Positions 16,946-27,700 of a stretch of DNA of 64,000 nt are shown in pieces. Numbering within the stretch: the first letter of the stretch is position 1; each line of letters starts with the position of its first letter. This DNA is from a virus: positions 1-64,000 of IMG/VR virus record IMGVR_UViG_3300035670_000150. One strand, given 5' to 3'. The translations under genes were made by a program, and so were the position numbers. The notes beneath the pieces were generated by a model. It was given only the letters and a program-made list of their open reading frames with translations. It searched no databases and was not told the DNA's origin.

Positions 16946-17767
16946 ATGGCAGTGAATAACACTATCGAGGAATTAACCAAAGGGTCAGTGGACGGTAATG
17001 GTGCATTCGATTGTTTGATGCGTGCTGTTGCTGCTCACTTAGAAAAAGAGCATAAGTCATCACGCATTACGGGTGCAGACTATACCCAAGTATACCTTGG
17101 TTCTATCACTGCCGTTCTTGCCCAAGCTACTCAATATGTTTTACAGTCTGAACTGACTAAGAAGCAAACTGCTTTAGTCGATGCCCAGATTAAAAATATT
17201 GAGAAAAATAGTGAATTGGTTGCTGCTCAGATACGCAAGATGGATGCTGATGTTTTAGTATCCGAGCAACAAATCCGCTTGATGCAAGAGCAGGTTGCCC
17301 AAGTAGTGCAACAAACCCGTTTAACAACACAGCAAGTTACCAATGCTATGAAGGACGTTGAGGTAGCTACTGAACAGATTTTAAAAATCAAAGCTGATGT
17401 TAAAGCTGTTGAGCAGAGTATCATTAATGCCAAGAGCCAAGACCTTTTGATTAATAAAAACATTACTAAAATCGATGTTGAAAATGAGTTATTGCAACAA
17501 AAGATTGAAACTGAGAAAGCCCAAACTTTAGGTACTTCATCTACAGTACAGGGTGTACTCGGCAAGCAGATGCTGTTATTTGATAAGCAAGCTGAAGGTT
17601 TTGACAGGAACGCAGAACAGAAGCTGGCTAAAATTCTGGTCGATACATGGACAGTAAGACAAACTACCGATGGTGCCAATGTGGATACTAACGGTTTGTC
17701 AGATTCAGAAATCAATAAGGTGCTGAACGTTGCCAAGATTGGTATTGGAGTTGCCCCCTTTAGTTAA
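16946..17767 (+). CDS. Coiled-coil virion protein, tail-tube or internal (N4 gp54-like)
   Basis: 273 residues. A short N-terminal domain (DGNGAFDCLMRAVAAHL) is followed by a long, Gln- and Val-rich heptad region (about 70-215) with repeated A-Q-I-R-K and E-Q-I units. Size and position match the 30-kDa N4 virion protein gp54. GGGGTAGACC precedes the ATG, 10 bases after the previous stop, and a strong terminator follows. The N4 assignment is by order, length and coiled-coil character. Confidence 0.78.
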   Translation: MAVNNTIEELTKGSVDGNGAFDCLMRAVAAHLEKEHKSSRITGADYTQVYLGSITAVLAQATQYVLQSELTKKQTALVDAQIKNIEKNSELVAAQIRKMDADVLVSEQQIRLMQEQVAQVVQQTRLTTQQVTNAMKDVEVATEQILKIKADVKAVEQSIINAKSQDLLINKNITKIDVENELLQQKIETEKAQTLGTSSTVQGVLGKQMLLFDKQAEGFDRNAEQKLAKILVDTWTVRQTTDGANVDTNGLSDSEINKVLNVAKIGIGVAPFS

Positions 17768-17788
17768 TACTCAGTAATCGGTCTAGTG

Positions 17789-17824
17789 AAAAAAGAGTCT
17801 TTATAGTAGACTCTTTTTTATTTC
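17789..17824 (+). terminator. Terminator after the coiled-coil virion gene
   Basis: A 12-bp stem AAAAAAGAGTCT / AGACTCTTTTTT with a 7-base loop ends in TTTTTTATTT. The symmetry would also allow stopping on the other strand. Confidence 0.9.
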
Positions 17825-17835
17825 AGGCATTTGAT

Positions 17836-19965
17836 ATGAGTATCTTCAGTCGAACTAAATATTACTTTGGTTCTGCCACTACGTTGATTATGGATGAGAC
17901 TCCAAACCTCGTTGGGGACTCTGTTAAATTATCAGTGGTGAATAACCGTGATATAGCCAATGACCTCATTGCCAATTATATGGATAGCCTCCATATGAAA
18001 GGTAAGCAATTACGCAGATACGCTAAAACGCATTATACGAGGGGTTTACCTGAAGGGGTAACCAACTATCAACAACCTAAGAATGACCTCGTTAGAGTGC
18101 TTCTACGAAGCCTGCTAGGCTTTAACGTGCTCATCTATAAAAACGTTATTGATACTGCTGACCCTCTACGCTTTGCCTTCCCCTTTCTCACTGCTAACCG
18201 TGGCTATGATGTTAGCACTAACATAGTCTCTGCCCCTCCTTATACGGTAGCTGCTGGGGTAACAGTGAAAGTAGCTTGGGCTGACTTCCTTTCCCCTACC
18301 CAGATAGAACTAGCCTACGAGCATCTTAATATGTTTGGGGAATATGTAGAAGGGTTTAAGGAAACCATTACTTTGGCTTCTCCTGTGGTATTGGACAGTC
18401 GTTATTACCATGTCTGCTATTACCCTTTAGATAAGTATGCTGAAATCAGTGGGGGAATGGAATTTTGGTTCTATGATGAACGGTCTAACCAATACCCTGT
18501 ATTAACTCTGCCTGATGTTTTGGTAGAGGAAAGTCAGTATTACCCTGTTGTACCCATTAGGGAAGACAAGGTAAATATGACTGCTGAAAACTTACGGGAT
18601 ACTGAGTTATACCTAACCAGTAAAAGAACACTGAAATTTTTTGGTATTGATATAAATGCCCTATCAGATGCTGTGCATGAGTCACCTGATATTAACGATG
18701 TGCAACATGCTTACGTGACTGTTGGAGTTAATATTAAAGATACCAATGATTATGTTTTAGAGTACTTGTTTAATTACTTCCTCTACCTTTATGACAGGTC
18801 AGAAGTTACTGAACAGGAATTCTATTACTGGCTACATAACTACTCGAATAATTATTATAGTACCGAACTACCACCGACTAACATAGTGAGAATTAAAGAT
18901 AGTCACTATGATGCTTCAGTCTATTATAACTATATCACTACGAGTATTGATGAAGGGGTGGTGGCTGACGGTAAACTTGGTGGATTTGAAAGGGTAGTCT
19001 CTACAGGTTCGAGTATTGCCCTCGATGAGAACACTTACTACGAAATGTCTGAATATACTATCAGGTGCCAAATAACCCCTAGATTTGTGCAGACAGTCAA
19101 AGTATATGGTCTAATTCATGAATCCTTTGTGACTGCCCAAGGCAGGGGTAAGTTCATTAAGACTACGCTTAATGATGCTATTCATGATGATGACGAGGAG
19201 AAAAATAATTTTATCATTCCTCTAAATATTGATGTGTGCGAAGGCATGAGTAATTTAAAGGCAAATGGAGTGCTTTATTACTCTATTCGAATTGTCTTTC
19301 ATAGCATGGTCAAAAAGAAATTGAAGTGGTATCAAACAGGGCTATTCCGAGGAATCATCATGGTGATTTCCTTGGTTCTGACTGCTTATGGTATGGGGCA
19401 ATTTGCTGCTGCTTTGATGTCTACTACTACGGTAGCTCAAGTGGTTATGCTCATTGTGCAAACCATTGCTATTGGTGCTGCTGTGAATATTGCCATGGAC
19501 TTTTTGATTAACGTTATTGGCCTAGAACTGGCTATGGTAGTAGTACTTATTGCCAGTGCTGTAGCCATGACAAATACTAATGTTTCTTTCAAAGATATAG
19601 GGGGATTCAGATTACCTACTGCGGTAGATTTATTGCAGATAACCAACTCTATGCAGAATTCTTTACAGAACTATATCGGAGATGAAATATCAGGGGTTTA
19701 CTCTGATATGGATGAATTTATCGAATATGGTAAGCAGCTCATGGATGAACTTGAGGAGTTGAAAGACAGTGGGGTATTAAATCCCTATACTATGGGTATT
19801 GTGGATACTTCAATGGGTGTTTATGAAACTGCTGAAGAATTTATAAACAGGACTACCTATGATGATAATATAGGGGTGCTTGCTTTGGAAACACCTTCAA
19901 CATTCGTAGAACGTATCCTCACTTTGGATATGCCTTCGAATGAAATCAGAACACAAGTAATGTAA
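17836..19965 (+). CDS. Internal virion protein with membrane segments (N4 gp53 position)
   Basis: 709 residues. Residues 1-490 look globular and strand-rich, with many Tyr and Asn. About residues 505-580 hold three or four consecutive hydrophobic segments (GIIMVISLVLTAYGMGQF, VVMLIVQTIAIGAAVNI, LAMVVVLIASAVAMT). The C-terminal 120 residues are acidic and helical. A protein of this layout next to the virion polymerase could be ejected and inserted in the cell envelope, helping DNA and polymerase entry. That role is inference. The ribosome site is weak (AGG about 10 bases upstream). Confidence 0.75.
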   Translation: MSIFSRTKYYFGSATTLIMDETPNLVGDSVKLSVVNNRDIANDLIANYMDSLHMKGKQLRRYAKTHYTRGLPEGVTNYQQPKNDLVRVLLRSLLGFNVLIYKNVIDTADPLRFAFPFLTANRGYDVSTNIVSAPPYTVAAGVTVKVAWADFLSPTQIELAYEHLNMFGEYVEGFKETITLASPVVLDSRYYHVCYYPLDKYAEISGGMEFWFYDERSNQYPVLTLPDVLVEESQYYPVVPIREDKVNMTAENLRDTELYLTSKRTLKFFGIDINALSDAVHESPDINDVQHAYVTVGVNIKDTNDYVLEYLFNYFLYLYDRSEVTEQEFYYWLHNYSNNYYSTELPPTNIVRIKDSHYDASVYYNYITTSIDEGVVADGKLGGFERVVSTGSSIALDENTYYEMSEYTIRCQITPRFVQTVKVYGLIHESFVTAQGRGKFIKTTLNDAIHDDDEEKNNFIIPLNIDVCEGMSNLKANGVLYYSIRIVFHSMVKKKLKWYQTGLFRGIIMVISLVLTAYGMGQFAAALMSTTTVAQVVMLIVQTIAIGAAVNIAMDFLINVIGLELAMVVVLIASAVAMTNTNVSFKDIGGFRLPTAVDLLQITNSMQNSLQNYIGDEISGVYSDMDEFIEYGKQLMDELEELKDSGVLNPYTMGIVDTSMGVYETAEEFINRTTYDDNIGVLALETPSTFVERILTLDMPSNEIRTQVM

Positions 19966-19974
19966 GGAGTCGAT

Positions 19975-20478
19975 ATGACAGTTAACAACTCTCTTTGGAG
20001 TATGCCTTCTATGATGCCTAATACCAATGCGGCAGTGGGCAATAGTTCCAATAACAGCCTATGGGGCAATACCTCATACACCATGCCTACAGCCCCTGTA
20101 GCGCCTACAGCAGACTTTTGGGGTGCAGCTAATATGCTGACACCTGAAGCTTTGATGATGGCCTTTAATCAGCAAAATGGTGGGGGTATGGGCAATTTCA
20201 GTAATGTGCCTGCTGTTCAAGGTATGTCGATGTTTAATACACAACAACAGCAACCCTCTTTCTGGAAGAATGCTGAGATGTTTGGCACCATTGGTAAAGG
20301 CTTACAAGGTCTTTCAGCTATTGGCGGTACTGTCCTTGGTTTCCAGCAATTGAATGAAGCCAAAGACCAAGCAGCATTTCAGAAAGAAGCATTCTGGATG
20401 AACTACAACCAACAACTAGAAGATAGGAAAGAAGCAGCCAGACGCAGGGAAAGTGCTGCTGCGGTATCTAAAGGTTAA
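19975..20478 (+). CDS. Small virion-region protein rich in Asn, Gln and Met (N4 gp52 position)
   Basis: 167 residues. N-terminal half is low-complexity with two short NNSLW sites (NNSLWSMPSM and NNSLWGNTSY). A glycine-rich stretch follows (GTIGKGLQGLSAIGGTVLGF, residues about 103-122) and then a charged helix. AAGGAGTCGAT precedes the ATG, 9 bases after the previous stop. N4 gp52 is a small virion protein at the same place. The gly-rich stretch and position suggest an ejected internal protein. Confidence 0.75.
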   Translation: MTVNNSLWSMPSMMPNTNAAVGNSSNNSLWGNTSYTMPTAPVAPTADFWGAANMLTPEALMMAFNQQNGGGMGNFSNVPAVQGMSMFNTQQQQPSFWKNAEMFGTIGKGLQGLSAIGGTVLGFQQLNEAKDQAAFQKEAFWMNYNQQLEDRKEAARRRESAAAVSKG

Positions 20479-20495
20479 TAGATAGGGGATTAAGC

Positions 20496-21773
20496 ATGGC
20501 TATTACATGGCGTAACGTAGATGCTCCTAACATGGCTAGTGCCAATGCTTTGGGAGTTACCGCAGGTAGGCAAATAACTCAAGGGTTAGATGCCCTCTCT
20601 TCTTTGGCTTTGGACAGGGAAGACGAAATTCAAAAAGAGAATACTCAAACGGTACTAGACCGCATCTACGCTATGAACTCCGTGGCTGATGTGGAAAGTG
20701 CATTGAGTAGTAATGCTTATGGATTAGATGCCCTTAACCAAGAATTTGGTAATAAGGGTGTGGATGTAACCAAAGTAAGAAATGCCCTTATGGAAAGGGA
20801 TAACCAAATCATGACGGATGAAAACACCCGTTATGAATATGACACTAACTTAACCAAACGTAAGGATACTCCTTTGTTGGATAAGAAATTTAGTGAATTA
20901 ATTGATGCTGGTTCTTTGGATGAGATTAATAGCATTACTGCTGATTTAGATAACAGCGGTTTATCAGAGGCGGGTATTCTTGCAGTACGCCAAGCTGAAG
21001 CCAAGGCTAAGCAAAATTTACTTGATTTGAAAGATGCTGAGGTTAACCGTACTCGGTCTGCTATTAATTTCCAAAATAGCCAGCAAAAACACCAATGGGA
21101 TGCATCTAATCAAGCCTTCACTCAATACAACCAAGAACAGCAAAAAATGGCTGATTTTGTTAATAAGTATGAGCCTGAAAAGGTACTCGAAATTCAGAGT
21201 ACTTTGGCTACTGCACAAAGTGAAATGGAAAAGATAGCTAAAAAGTATCCTACCAATGTTGACTTGGATGCTGTAGTAGAAAAAGGTACTGCGGTAGATG
21301 CTATTTCTGATTACGTGAAAACTCTTGATTCCTCTAAAGTTGACGTAGCTGAAGTCCAAAGACGCTTAGAAGATAAGATTATTCATAATGGGGATAAAAA
21401 TGTTTTCACTGTTGATGTAGGTGAAATGGTTAATGGTGAACTGGTTAAAAAGCAAAAAAGTTACACTATGAGCAATATGCCTAAATGGGTAGTTGACCAG
21501 AGTTTGAAATCCATCGGTGAAATTAGTGATGATTGGTATTTCTCTGATTGGGGTAAAGGGGATTTAAAAAGCAAACAACGGGAAAAGTTTGTTAAGGATA
21601 TTAAGACTAACCTTGAAATCTATAGTGATTACAGGCTTAATGTGTTGCAGAAAGAGAGAGAGGAAAATAAGGTAAAAGCAGTTATTGCTAATGCTCATTC
21701 ACAGGAACTCGCTAGGGTACTTAGAGCAGAGCAGGCTTATAAAGAATCTCTTAAACCTAAGAAATCCCTTTAA
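20496..21773 (+). CDS. Internal virion protein (N4 gp51 position, 425 aa)
   Basis: Highly charged and mostly helical with several coiled-coil stretches; no membrane segment. N-terminus ITWRNVDAPN then LGVTAGRQITQGLDALSSLA resembles the start of phage internal or core proteins. It lies between gp52- and gp50-position genes with 12-17 base gaps, so it shares their transcript. Packaging with the virion polymerase is probable from N4 gene order; its own activity is unknown. Confidence 0.73.
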   Translation: MAITWRNVDAPNMASANALGVTAGRQITQGLDALSSLALDREDEIQKENTQTVLDRIYAMNSVADVESALSSNAYGLDALNQEFGNKGVDVTKVRNALMERDNQIMTDENTRYEYDTNLTKRKDTPLLDKKFSELIDAGSLDEINSITADLDNSGLSEAGILAVRQAEAKAKQNLLDLKDAEVNRTRSAINFQNSQQKHQWDASNQAFTQYNQEQQKMADFVNKYEPEKVLEIQSTLATAQSEMEKIAKKYPTNVDLDAVVEKGTAVDAISDYVKTLDSSKVDVAEVQRRLEDKIIHNGDKNVFTVDVGEMVNGELVKKQKSYTMSNMPKWVVDQSLKSIGEISDDWYFSDWGKGDLKSKQREKFVKDIKTNLEIYSDYRLNVLQKEREENKVKAVIANAHSQELARVLRAEQAYKESLKPKKSL

Positions 21774-21785
21774 GGTAATCAGATA

Positions 21786-24700
21786 ATGGCTAAAACCCCT
21801 TTAGATACAGCTTATGATGAAATTCTAAGTCCCGCTGAACAAAAGTTAGCTGCGGCAGTAGAGGCCAGTAATAAAGACCTTGCGGTTATTGCAGATATTC
21901 GCAAGTCTTATTTAGACGCACAAACTGCCCGTGTTAGGGATAGGGCAGAGTCTCCCAATGCGGTTGTATCTGATACGGATTTAAGCACTTTCACAGGCCA
22001 ACTCACTAACTTAGCTATCAGTGCAGGAGCTAAAACCGTTTCCGTTTTAGGAGATGTGATTCAAGCTCCTGCTAAGCTATGGCGTGAAAACGAATTAGCC
22101 AGTGCCAATATTACCCAAGAGGATATTGATAATTATTGGTCACTGAAAAATAAGCAAGTGCAAGAAGCTGCTGGTATGAATCTGCTTGAAGATTATACCG
22201 AAGCAGAGAAAGCCTTGACTAAACCCAACATTGGTAAGACCCGTGGTGTGGGTACTTACATGACTACCCATGATGCCCCTTCTAAAGCTCAGACATTAGA
22301 TGCTTTCTTTGAAGGTGAGAAGAATGCTCAAGTATCACGTACTTACGTATACGATGCTTTTTCAAGATATGCCAATGACCTCAAGAAAAATGAGGTTATG
22401 GCTGATGCTAAGAAGACCTACGAAGAAAATAAAAAAGATGTTGTTCAGGGATTTGAAGAACTCAGAAAAGGTGATTTAGCGGGTATTGGTAAAATGGTAT
22501 CTGCTGCTGATAAGATGGGCGCAGATGCTTTGGTTACCTTATTCACTAATCCTTCAGGCACTGCCCAATTAGCTGCTGAAGCTATTCCAACTGCTGTTAT
22601 GGCTGCTATTAGTGCTCCGTTAAGTGCTGCTGCTTATGGAACTTCGTATATCCGTGATGCAGAAGACATGTACAGACGGGAGTACAAAAAGATGCCTTTG
22701 GGTACTGACCGTGCAATCATGGTTAGTGGTTCTATGCTGGCTGGTGCAGTGGGTACTTATGCTGACCGTTTACTGGGTAGGGCAGTAGTCAACTCCATCG
22801 GTGGCAATGCAACTAAAGTTGCTGGTGAAGTGGCCGAAGACGTTGCTCAAGGTAGCCTCAAGGAAGGGGCTAAAAAGGTCACTCAGGAGCTGGTAGACAC
22901 TGCCTTGGGGATTGCTGCTACTGCAACGAAAGAAGGAATTACAGAAGCTACTGAGCAGGCTATTAACGAATACTCAGGTAAGCAAGACATCGACAAAATG
23001 GATGGTGCTGAAATCTTCGCTAATGGTGTAGCAGGTTTTGGTGCTGGTGGTATGTTAGCTGGTGGTGCTACCGCTGTAGGTAAAGTGAATGACTTTGCCA
23101 AATCAGCTAAGGCTTCCATCGTAGCCAAAGAGGCAACTAAAACTGTATTGGCCGCTGATGCCAAAGCTGATGAAGCTACTTCTGAGCAAGGCGTGGTTAA
23201 TCCTGAAGTCAGAAAAGGTGCTGACTTATCTTCCTCTTTGGGTATTGCCAAAGTTATTCGTAATGCCCGTACAGTGCTAGAGAAGGATGAAACTGACCAA
23301 GGTACTCGGGAAGATACCATTCTTTTTGCTAAACATGCTCTGTCCTCTATCGACAACCGTTTAGATGCTACTGCTGAAAAACTGTTGGATGTAGAAGACA
23401 TGAGCAAGGTTGAAGGCATTAGTGAAGATGCTAAAGAGCTGCTGAATTCTACTAAGAATGAATTACTCAAAGAGCAGAAGCGTTTACAAAAAATTAAAGA
23501 TGAAAACGCTGAAAAGATTACTGCTGAATATGATGCTTTAGTTTCTAATCCTGAAGTGTATGAAGCTGCTAAGTCTCGTCTGACTGCTGAAAAGTTAGAT
23601 GAGCTTGCAGACATGGATACTCAAGCAGTCCCTCTCGATGAAGAGTCAGACACTACTGAGACTGATACCACTCCTACAGTAGATAACACACTGGATAAAG
23701 ATGCAGCCTTGCTTGCTGCTTCCTCTTTGGTTACCGATAAGGTAACCCCTGAAGATTTAGAAGCTGCTGCTAACTCCTCTAAAATCTCTCCTCAACGTGC
23801 TACACAGTTGAAAGAGACTGCAATTCTCAATCGACTAATTGATGTTGCTAAGTCTTCTGCCATGGTAGCAAAAGACATTATTGAAGGTGGTGAAGGTTTC
23901 GTAGGTATCAAGCAATATCAACAACGTATTACTGAGCATTTAAACTCAGGCAGTCTACGTACTGCTGCAAGAGACTTAACTAGCTTAGGTAAATTTGCTG
24001 CTCACCATGAAGCCAAGGCCAAGGCGTATGAAGCTGCTTTAGTGCAAGCACAGAATGCTCCTAAAGGTACTCGTATCGAGGTAGCAGGATTCCGTACTCT
24101 ACCAACTAAAGCCAATCCTAAAGGTAACCCTGTTACCTTGGATGCCAATGCTGGCAAGTTGGTTAACAGTGTTCGTCAAGAAGCTGATTTAGTGAAGAGT
24201 GCCTTTACCTCTTTGGCTAACCAAGTGACTGCTTTCATGCCTAAGCAGAATACAGCTAAGCCTGAGACTGCTCCTACTGAGACTGCTCCTAAAGCTGAAG
24301 CCCCTAAAACTGAGGCACCTAAAGCTGAACCCGTGGTTCAAGAGACAGTCAATAAAACTGAACCTGAAGCCAAGCCCGAAGAAAAAACTTCTGAGCCTGA
24401 AACAGTAAGTGAACCTACTGCCAGTGTTCAAGAGCAGACTGTTCAAGAGCAAGTTGCTGAGGAGCAAGCTGTTGAAGAACAGGTTACTGAGGAGCAAGAA
24501 GATACTTCTCCTAACCCTATTACCAAGTCAGTGAACCAAGGTAGTAGAGCTGGACTGAAGCCTAAGCACCTTGTTAATGAAGCAGATGCTCAACACTTAA
24601 TGACAAATCCTGTAACCCTGTTTAAACGCATCAAACGGGGCGTATTATGGGCGATTAATTACAGAGATACCAATGCAGTAATGGAAGCGTTAAATCGCGA

Positions 24701-27700
24701 ATTGACTCCATCTGAGAGCTTATTACTGGATAAGCTGCCAGTCTTCATGGGAGGATTCGAAGCCCGCTTAAGAAGCTTGCTGCCATCTCCTGAAACTGTG
24801 TTGAGTAAACGTGGTTGGCAAAGTGTCTCTGCCCCACTTCACGCCTTCACACTGGAAGATGGTACTTTCAGCAAAGAGTTCACCGAAGCTATGGCTATCT
24901 CTGCGTTGGAATACTTGGAGAGCAATAGCTTATCTCTGATGGGAGATAACACCACAAGCATTGCTACCCTACTTGGTTTGGATACCAAGGACTTTGTACC
25001 TACTCGGGAACAATACGAAGCCTTGGGTAATGCAGGAAGCCCTTACGCTGACGTAGCACAAAAGCTTGGTGCCATTGCCCTTAAGAACATGGGAATGAAG
25101 AAGGATTCTTCTAAGCCTCAAAATATCATGAATAACATGGAGTATGACTTAGGTCGGGCAATCATTGGGGCATTGAATGGAACTACCCGTGAGAATGGTA
25201 TTCTGACAGTAACCAGCTATAAGATTAGTGATTTAGTGGCTCTTGGTGGTGATTACACTATCGACCCTAAAAACCCGCACGCCACTATTGAATCCATTGC
25301 ATTCAACCCTAAAGTGGTTGCTAGCTTCCTTGGGGTTAAAGATGTGTCCTCTATCTTTGGGGGCACTAATGGCTTATTAACTACCCTAACCAGTAATAAA
25401 GCTGAGTTACCTAAAGCAGAGATTGGTACTAAAACCCAAAAAGTGAGCAATTTTATTAGGCGCTCTAAAGGCCAAAAAGCGCCAAAAGAATTTGTAGAAG
25501 GTTTACAAAAAGATGCCAATGTACCTAATTACTTAGACTTGAATATGCATACGCTATTCAATGAATTAGGTAAAAATTGGTTTGCTTATATGTTAGGCAC
25601 ACGGGATGCAAGCAAGGCTATTCTAGGTAAACGCCCTTCTATCGAAGGTAAGAATAAAACTGCTGAAGTGGACATTACTCGTTATGAAATGTTCCTAGCT
25701 CGTATGCAAGAGACAGCGGGCAATCTTACTGCTCCATTCTTCTATAACTACCGTATTGGTAAACAGCTACGGGCAAGTGCTATTGGTTCAGATATTAATT
25801 TCCAGACCTCTAAATTCCATCGGTATATGACTGCCATGGAACCAAGTGAAATTGATATGGTTAATGATACAAACCAATCATTCACTCTGTTCAAGTTGGG
25901 CGTAGCTCAAGGTTTAGGTTTCGGTGTAGACAAGAAGACAATTCAAGCCAGTTTAGCATTTTATGATAGCGTGTTAGCTGACCCTGTGTTCATGAATGGT
26001 GTCTATGCCATTAAGGAAATCTTAAGTGGTACACCTGCTACTGACGGCCATAGACAAGCCATTCTTGATGCAGTAGAGAAAGGCGAAGAAGCTACCCATT
26101 CCCTGAAATCGTTAACAGGTCTGGCCGAAATGCTTATGGCTACTGAGGGTAAATTCAATACCACAGTAACTCTTGAGCTTGATGGTGTGACTAACGGTGT
26201 AGCTAACGCCCATATCCAAATGGGATTGGCTATGCAGAATGGTAAGTTAACTGAAACTTCTCGTATTCGTTTAGCTCAGAGTGGGTTCTTCTTAGATGGT
26301 ACTGAGACATACAACGAATGGATTAACCGTGCTGGTAATATGGATATGTACCAGTCAACGGCTGTTGCAGCTAACGTAGCTGAACAAGTATGGATTGAGG
26401 ATTCAGCTAACCAAGATATGCTTGGTACTTTGGCTACTTTCAAGAAATACACAGGGGAATTAGTTAAGGAAACTATCGAAGGGGATTTGGCTGCTACGTC
26501 TGAAGGACGTAACTTTGTCAAGAACCCTATTACTACTACTGTGTATGCATCGGGTGCTAAAAGCCGTAGTGATAAGATGGCAGATAAGGTCATGGACAAC
26601 CTATTAGATGCCGTTGAGAAAGCTGTTTTAGCTAATGATGTTCAAGCATTGAATGAGTTGAAACAGGACATCAGTACTCTTGCGGGTATGAGAATCATCT
26701 TCCCTCGTAACATGATGGAATTTGAATTTAACTCTTTCATTGCTAAGGGTATTAAGTACTCATTCAGTAAATCGCTGGGTGCCATTGTCAACGAAGCAAT
26801 TTCTAATGAGTATGCTAAACAATTAGATAACACTGCATTGGTCACTGAAACCAGTAACGTTATCTTTGATATGTTCAATGCTTTGTATCAAACCAAGATT
26901 AAAGAAAAGTTAGCTGAATTGAGAAGTGCAGGTAAGTTAAGCACTTACGCTTACTTGTCTGAAGACCAATTGGATGAGATTAAAAATTCCTTACTCCATA
27001 CTATGCCCGTATTCAATTCTTTTTACGGTAACATCAGTAACGGGGTAATGACTGCCAAATACTCGGGCACTAGCAATGTAAGTAATGCGGATAAAGATGT
27101 GAAAGCTGCATTCCATCTTGGTTCTGCGTTAGGCCACAGAGGAAGCAACTACTCCTATACCGATGGTTACGAAGCTCCTGCTGCTGGTACTATGGCTATT
27201 CTAAACATCGCCTTCGGTGATGCTACAACCATGGCTAGAGCAGCATATAAGTCAGATGAGCCACTAGGATTAAACGTATTCGATGCTCGGTTAACCCGTA
27301 TTGCTAACGTAGCCAATACTGCTACAGCATTAAACGAATCCGCTTATGAAGCAGTGACTTACCATAATCTGTTGGGCACAGTGAGTAAGCGTTTACAGGA
27401 AGCCACTAAAGAGTTTATGCAAAGTGGAGTAAGTAAAACTTACTCTCCTGAAATTAATGCTCTAGCCCATAAGGTGCTTGTGGCTCATTACTCTGATGGG
27501 TTAAGCCTTATCAATGGTAAAGCCCATTACAAAAATAGCGATGGCAAACCAATTGCACTTGAAGATGCTGAAGTGGCTCAGTCATTTACTCCTGATATGC
27601 TTGTGCGTTACATAGACAACTTGAATGCTCGTATGACTGCTGCCCATAAGCAAAGTCAAGAAGCTAAGCAAGTGCTGTACAAGTCACTTAGCGTAAACCA

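Noticed and set aside
22883-23614. Long minus-strand frame of 243 codons inside the virion polymerase gene
   Set aside because: Ser/Ala-rich shadow of a biased coding strand; no ribosome site, and it lies wholly within a well-supported gene.
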